Positions 59,531 through 64,000 of a stretch of DNA of 64,000 bases are shown piece by piece; the stretch's first letter is position 1, and each line of letters starts with the position of its first letter. The notes below the pieces were generated by a model. That model made no database searches and was not told where the DNA came from. It saw only the letters and a list, made by a program, of their open reading frames with translations. The DNA comes from Pogonophryne albipinna (taxonomy: Eukaryota > Chordata > Actinopteri > Perciformes > Artedidraconidae): contig CM053252.1 in assembly GCA_028583405.1 (NCBI GenBank), forward strand, positions 31,935,562-31,999,561, in the 5' to 3' direction. The translations under genes and the position numbers were made by a program.

Positions 59531-59940
59531 ACACACTAAAGCTCCCTGAAAACACTGCAACATATTTATTCCTGTATTTATTCATGTTTTTATTCCTACA
59601 TGTATTTATGCTTGTGTCTATTTATACTTATGACATGTTCCGACCTCTATATAAGTGAGGGTCTGAGCTCTCTTGATTCCATCGTGTCACCGGGCCCGGG
59701 TACAGGAGGGGTAATATGGTTCTTATTATACATCCATGGGTATTATGAGCGTTGTGGTTTAACGGTTCAACCGATCTGAATCGCTTCGTGAAGCAGTCAC
59801 GTGGTATCGACAGGCAGCGAGGCTTCGTTTGTCATCGATGACGTCACTGGCCCAAAACTATACAAGCCTCGAGACATGCTTCACAAAAAGCTTCGGGGAT
59901 TACTCGACACACGCTCCGAAGCCTCGGCGCAATACGTAAC
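59531..59940. other. Repeat-like junction between chromovirus and Gmr1-type copy
   Basis: Holds TTATTATACATCCATGGG (about 59723), shared with 42217-42233, and a block with GCTTCGTGAAGCAGTCACGTGG and ATCGATGACGTCACTGG typical of a fish DNA-transposon border. It seems to truncate the gag frame that reads leftward from 60474. Confidence 0.45.
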
Positions 59941-60036
59941 ATCACTACCATTTTGCTCTCCTCCATGTGTCTCCACTCCGCCCGGTGTTTCTGCGTCTCT
60001 TTCTTCTGGATCCTCTGTCTCTTCTTCAGACTCAGT

Positions 60037-60474
60037 TTATTCCGGAGACGTTTCTTCTTTTGACGCGAGCAGAGAGGCGTCTGCGTCTGTTGTCTCCGGC
60101 TCCTTTTCTGTCTCTGCATCGCCCCCTGCTGGTTGGTCCTCAGACTGCACCTCCTCCTGACCATCCACCTTCTTCCCCTTTTTCTTTTCCTCTGTCGTTT
60201 CAGCTGGACTCACGAGACCCTCCTCGTCCACTGCATCCGGCTCCATTTTACTTTTCTTAACCTTCTTCTTCTTCAATGGAGTGGCCTGAGGCATTTGTTG
60301 CTCTGCAGCCGGCTCTGCCTTTAGTCTGTTCTCTTTTATCAGGGAAACCTGTTCCTGTAGCCCTGAAAACGGCTGCTCCATGTTTCCCAAACGGCACTCC
60401 TCCCGCTTGAATCTGGCTGTCTCATACGGCATGTATGACTTCATAATCTCCCTCAGTTCCTCCATCGTTTTCAC
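60037..60474 (-). CDS. Gag N-terminal part of a second Gmr1-type copy
   Basis: Begins MKTMEELREIMKSYMPYETA shortly after the primer site. A highly charged Lys/Glu-rich region follows (PLKKKKVKKSKMEPDAVDEE), ending ASLLASKEETSPE at TAA 60037-60039. The same frame is then open to about 59940 (acidic, EEETEDPEERDAE), so the TAA is probably a mutation. Downstream gag and pol are lost. The acidic/basic coiled sequence matches no enzyme; Gag is assigned from its place after LTR and primer site. Confidence 0.6.
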   Translation of the reverse strand: MKTMEELREIMKSYMPYETARFKREECRLGNMEQPFSGLQEQVSLIKENRLKAEPAAEQQMPQATPLKKKKVKKSKMEPDAVDEEGLVSPAETTEEKKKGKKVDGQEEVQSEDQPAGGDAETEKEPETTDADASLLASKEETSPE

Positions 60475-60489
60475 CTCCTCACTTGGTCA

Positions 60490-60507
60490 ATCCCACTTCT
60501 GACACCA
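60490..60507 (-). promoter_or_regulatory. Primer-binding site, tRNA-Leu
   Basis: On the minus strand TGGTGTCAGAAGTGGGAT, two bases after the LTR end. It is the exact complement of the 3' end of vertebrate tRNA-Leu (ATCCCACTTCTGACACCA, including CCA). Confidence 0.88.
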
Positions 60508-60509
60508 AA

Positions 60510-61452
60510 TGTGAGACAGCGACCCTTTTAGCGGCTGGATTTCCAGTGAAAGAACCAAACACGAGAGGAGGTAGAGTTGCACACCATAGTGTCTTTATTT
60601 CACAACCACCATAAAGAACAGCCAGCCAGCCAGCCAGCCAGCATGGAGGTGTTCACCACTTTCCTCCGACTGATCTTATTGGGAGAAACCATTCACAGGT
60701 GAGCCATTATAAATACACATGTCATCATAATTGGTATAACGATAATCTATAATATTCTGTGCATGTATGATCAGTGGTTTATAGCCAGCTGTTAATTTAA
60801 CCCCAAAACCCACATTATAACTGACCATAATATATAGAAATACATTCCCAACTACAACAGAAACCCCTACGCCCATCCCGCCACTTGGTTCATCCCGGAA
60901 CCTTCTTTAGTCAGTGTTTGTTTTCCCCGAGGACCTTTTGGCCAAACACACTGGAGCGGACACAGGACGAAACAGCATGGGTACGCGATGGACGTAACCT
61001 TTACACAGTGTTCACTTCTACAATGAATGCAACTTAATGTCATGACATATACACGCTAAAACAGGACATCTGCACACAATGATTAATCTCATCCGCTGTC
61101 AATCTTACACAATCATAAACACTCTCGGCGCTCTCGCTATTACTCCCCTCTCTTTTCAGGTGGAGCCGAGGACAGACCAGCATCTGCCAGACGACATTCC
61201 AAATAATACGGTTTAATCATTTAACAACTACTACATCAATAAATAGTATAGATTATATAAAAATGTGCAAATAGGCCATGTCAAACTGTACTGTGCAAAT
61301 CATGCTAATAAAGTGCAAACGGTTCACTAAAGTGCTGAGTGACATTCTTACTGTGCAAAAGGAAGTCGTTGTATAAAGTGCAAACCCACATGTGCAATAT
61401 TACAAGGCCCCCAAAGCCGTCAGTCCATAGTAACGAAGTTACCTTCGTTACA
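60510..61452 (-). repeat. LTR shared by tandem Gmr1-type copies
   Basis: 943 bp on the minus strand from TGTAACGAAGG to GTCTCACA. A polypurine tract (GGGAGAGGGAGGAGGAAA, 61453-61470) and pol precede it; the tRNA-Leu site and gag follow. An LTR normally has only one of these neighbours. It contains a (GCCA)5 run at about 60621-60642. Confidence 0.82.
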
Positions 61453-61486
61453 TTTCCTCCTCCCTCTCCCGAAGGAGAACAGTGTC

Positions 61487-62518
61487 TCATTCCTGCGACA
61501 CTCTGGACAGAAAGTCCGCCACTATATTGGTCTTCCCTGACCTGTAGCGAACGGTGAAGTCATACGGCTGCAGTGCCATGTACCATCCAACGATGCGCAT
61601 GTTTGCATCTCTCATGCGATGCAAACACTGTAGAGCTCTGTGATCTGTTTCCAAAACGAAGTGCCGCCCCAGCAGATAATATCTGAGGGAGTCAATGGCC
61701 CACTTCATTGCCAAACACTCCTTTTCAACCGTGGAGTATCTAGTCTCTCTATCCAGCAGCTTGCGACTCAGGAAAACAACAGGTCTCCAGTCTCCCTCCT
61801 CCTCCTGCAGCAACACTGCCCCTAGGCCCACTCCAGAAGCGTCGGTTTGCAGGGTGAAGGGCTTGTCAAAGTCGAGAGTGTGAAGGACAGAGTTAGCGCA
61901 GACTGCATCTTTCAAGTCTCTAAAAGCTTTGTCACACTCATCGGTCCATTTCAGTTTGTTGGGAGCAGAGGCTTTGGTCAAGTCATTCAACACCACCGCC
62001 CTGTCTGCAAAATGAGGAAAAAACTTACGGTACCAACCGACCAACCCCAGAAACCCTCTCATCTTCTTCTTGGTAGTAGGCACAGGGAACAACTGTATGG
62101 CCTCGACTTTCCCCAGCTGTGGCTGAATCTTCCCAAATCCGATGATGTAGCCCAGGTACTTCACTTCTCTTTGAGCGATAGCACACTTGTTTGGGTTGAT
62201 TGTCAGACCAGCTGCTCTGATCCGCTGCAAGACTTGTTGTAGATTAAACATGTGCTCATCCCAGGATTGGCTGAAAATAACCACATCATCCAAATATGCA
62301 GCAGAGAAGTCAGAGACATCCCTCAATACATGGTCCATCAGTCTTTGGAATGTTGCTGGCGCCCCTTGGAGACCAAATGGCATGACTCTGAACTGATACA
62401 TACCAAATGGGGTCCGAAAGGCCGTCAACTCCTTAGCTTCAGGTGCCAATGCTAACTGCCAGTAGCCTTTGCTTAGGTCCAGCGTGGTGATGTACTGAGC
62501 TTTGCCAACCCTTTCCAA
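61487..62518 (-). CDS. Gmr1-type Pol: RT core and RNase H
   Basis: Opens MERVGKAQYITTLDLSKGYW. The RT catalytic box is AYLDDVVIFS (about residue 95), then CAIAQREVKYLGYIIGFGKI and WYRKFFPHFADRAVVLNDL. RNase H follows (FTLQTDASGVGLGAVLLQ, TDHRALQCLHRM) and ends VADFLSRVSQE, after which pol stops at 61487. So RNase H is the last domain, with the LTR directly after. The frame is continuous with 62531-63136, broken by a CGA-to-TGA type nonsense at 62531-62533. Confidence 0.9.
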   Translation of the reverse strand: MERVGKAQYITTLDLSKGYWQLALAPEAKELTAFRTPFGMYQFRVMPFGLQGAPATFQRLMDHVLRDVSDFSAAYLDDVVIFSQSWDEHMFNLQQVLQRIRAAGLTINPNKCAIAQREVKYLGYIIGFGKIQPQLGKVEAIQLFPVPTTKKKMRGFLGLVGWYRKFFPHFADRAVVLNDLTKASAPNKLKWTDECDKAFRDLKDAVCANSVLHTLDFDKPFTLQTDASGVGLGAVLLQEEEGDWRPVVFLSRKLLDRETRYSTVEKECLAMKWAIDSLRYYLLGRHFVLETDHRALQCLHRMRDANMRIVGWYMALQPYDFTVRYRSGKTNIVADFLSRVSQE

Positions 62519-62530
62519 CAGATCGTCAAT

Positions 62531-63136
62531 TCAAGGCATTGGGTATGGATCGAAATTAGACACTGCATTCAGGTACCTGAAGTCAATGCAAAATTGAAGT
62601 GATCCATCTTTCTTTGGAACCAGTACAATTGGGCTGCACCACTCACTGCAGGAGACCTCGATTATCCCCAGTTCCAGCATCATCTTTATTTCCTTTTGTA
62701 GAACAGGAATTAGCCGTTCAGGAATCCTGTAGCTCTTCTGCCGAACTGGAGCATTTCCTGTTAGACGGATCCTGTGCTGGACCAGTGAGGTAAAACCTGG
62801 TGTCTCTTTAAAAAGATCCAGGTCAAGGAGTGGCTTTACTCCTTCCTGCTGGGTGGGAGATAGATGAGACAGGTCCAACGTCAAGGGCTCTGCTGTTGCA
62901 GTGGTGGCAGGAAAGAACTTCTCATTTGCTTCCTCATCCTGGACAGCACATACCAACAACTGGCACACAGGCTCTTGACTAACCTGGAACTCCTTGAGCA
63001 GATTGACATGGAAAGTCTGATATTTCTTTACTCTTTCTGGCATATATAGTTCATATGTGACCTTACCAACAACCCTGGTAATTTCATAAGGTCCATGCCA
63101 TTTTGTCAGCAGCTTACTGTCACACGTTGGCAACAA
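62531..63136 (-). CDS. Gmr1-type Pol: integrase C-terminus fused to RT N-terminus
   Basis: One unbroken frame. It begins with the integrase GPY/F-like module (KWHGPYEITRVVGKVTYELY, then KYQTFHVNLLKEFQ), passes a linker (ANEKFFPATTATAEPLTLDL) and enters RT (RQKSYRIPERLIPVLQKEIK, then WCSPIVLVPKKDGSLQFCID). This proves that integrase lies upstream of RT in one polyprotein, the arrangement of the Gmr1 group and the reverse of ordinary Ty3 elements. It ends at a nonsense codon after DPYPMP. Confidence 0.92.
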   Translation of the reverse strand: MLPTCDSKLLTKWHGPYEITRVVGKVTYELYMPERVKKYQTFHVNLLKEFQVSQEPVCQLLVCAVQDEEANEKFFPATTATAEPLTLDLSHLSPTQQEGVKPLLDLDLFKETPGFTSLVQHRIRLTGNAPVRQKSYRIPERLIPVLQKEIKMMLELGIIEVSCSEWCSPIVLVPKKDGSLQFCIDFRYLNAVSNFDPYPMP

Positions 63137-63190
63137 TAACAGTACCTTCTGTCCTGGATTGAAAACCCTCTCCCTGGCCTTACGATCATA

Positions 63191-63934
63191 TCAGGTTTTC
63201 TGTTGTTGCTGTGCCGACTTCATATTTTCATGTGCCAGTGCTGTCATCTCCTCAAGTCTCTTCCTCATTTTGATCACGTATGAGACAACATTCTCTCCTC
63301 CTGGCTGTGGACTCTCCCAGTGGTCTTTAAGAAGATCCAAGGGTCCTCTCACTTGATGGCCATACAAGAGCTCGAAAGGTGAAAAACCTGTCGACACTTG
63401 TGGAACTTCCCGATAGGCAAACAACTGGTACGGAAGCCATTGGTCCCAATCGGCCCCTGTATTGGAGACAAACTTGCGTAGCATGCCTTTGAGAGTCTGA
63501 TTGTAGCGCTCTACTAGCCCGTCTGTCTGGGGGTGATAAGGGGTGGTCTTAATGCCCTTCACACCTAAGACTTGGTAAACCTGCTTCAAAAACTTGGACA
63601 AGAAATGTGTCCCACAGTCTGTAAGGATCTCTCTAGGTATGCCTACTCTGGAGAACAGATGAACAAGACAATTTTCTACCTGCTTGGCTTTGATGGACCT
63701 GAGAGGGAAGGCTTCTGGATAACGGGTGGCATAGTCACATACAACAAGAATGTAACGGTGTCCTGAGGAGCTTTTCTCTAAAGGTCCTACTATGTCCATG
63801 GCTATCCTCTCAAAAGGTGTGTCTATTATAGGCAACGGCTGAAGTTGTGCACAGGCTACTCCCTTTGATGAGGTAAGTTGACAGGTTTCACAAGACTTAC
63901 AGAAATGAGAGATTGCGTATACATCCCTGGCCAA
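63191..63934 (-). CDS. Gmr1-type Pol: integrase
   Basis: Zinc-region cysteines CKSCETC near the start; the DDE core has AMDIVGPL, ILTDCGTHFLSKF and DGLVERYNQTL. It ends with an Arg/Lys/Gln-rich stretch (MKSAQQQQKT) at TGA 63191-63193. The downstream frame is the same as 62531-63136, so the stop is a point nonsense. At the 5' end (about 63920-63935) the zinc-region sequence changes frame, and the element continues beyond the window. The first residue is not a true ATG start. Confidence 0.88.
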   Translation of the reverse strand: MARDVYAISHFCKSCETCQLTSSKGVACAQLQPLPIIDTPFERIAMDIVGPLEKSSSGHRYILVVCDYATRYPEAFPLRSIKAKQVENCLVHLFSRVGIPREILTDCGTHFLSKFLKQVYQVLGVKGIKTTPYHPQTDGLVERYNQTLKGMLRKFVSNTGADWDQWLPYQLFAYREVPQVSTGFSPFELLYGHQVRGPLDLLKDHWESPQPGGENVVSYVIKMRKRLEEMTALAHENMKSAQQQQKT

Positions 63935-64000
63935 CCAAACCTACTTCCAATCCTGTGCAAAGTCTTTTGGAAAGCCATATGACCTGCCCATGGAAACTCC

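Overview
The window looks like nuclear DNA of a ray-finned (teleost) fish. Two POU2AF-family coactivator genes with vertebrate exon structure are present. Around them are repeats typical of teleosts: a TTAA-flanked repeat, hAT non-autonomous families, a Tc1/mariner deletion derivative, a tRNA-derived SINE, LINE tails, a DIRS gag remnant, a Ty3 chromovirus and a Ty3 element of the Gmr1 type. There is no bacterial or viral gene organisation and no CRISPR array.

Region 1 (1-25 kb) is the only host-gene region, and everything in it is on the minus strand. The partial gene pou2af3 (COLCA2/OCA-T2 family) has exons at 4359-4365, 2450-2550, 1992-2043 and 913-1232; its last exon should lie left of the window. 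The gene pou2af2 (C11orf53/OCA-T1) is complete in five exons, at 24756-24765, 23638-23738, 11671-11710, 10698-11002 and 9238-9663, and predicts 293 residues. The two genes share exon phases and an exon 2 of identical length (101 nt), and their order and orientation match my recollection of the human 11q23 cluster. In mammals these proteins are cofactors of the octamer-binding factor POU2F3 in tuft cells. Perfect octamers (ATGCAAAT) flank pou2af2 exon 1, which suggests feedback control. Intron 2 of pou2af2 holds a 6.2-kb nest of fold-back transposons. Long complementary dinucleotide runs bracket exons 3 and 4.

Region 2 (25-40 kb) is intergenic. It holds a MITE-like repeat, LINE tails and a young Ty3-type LTR element (29751-37937; LTRs about 1.6% diverged, TSD GCTG). 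Its gag-pol is interrupted by a hAT insertion and one nonsense codon.

Region 3 (40-51 kb) is a stack of insertions. A LINE on the minus strand is split by an unclassified insertion and by three hAT-like elements nested inside one another, each with an 8-bp target duplication. Next come a second copy of the hAT family seen in region 2, itself hit by a LINE, and a Tc1/mariner derivative carrying telomere-type repeats in opposite orientations.

Region 4 (51-64 kb) holds a DIRS-like gag remnant, LINE fragments, a 5'-truncated chromovirus with a 3' LTR, and a minus-strand Gmr1-type element in which integrase precedes reverse transcriptase. That element is followed by one LTR, a perfect tRNA-Leu primer site and a second gag start, so it appears to be a tandem of two copies sharing an LTR.

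Exon boundaries rest on splice signals, reading phase and recalled family similarity. Transposon boundaries rest on terminal repeats and target-site duplications read directly. Clade names for LINE and hAT fragments are tentative.
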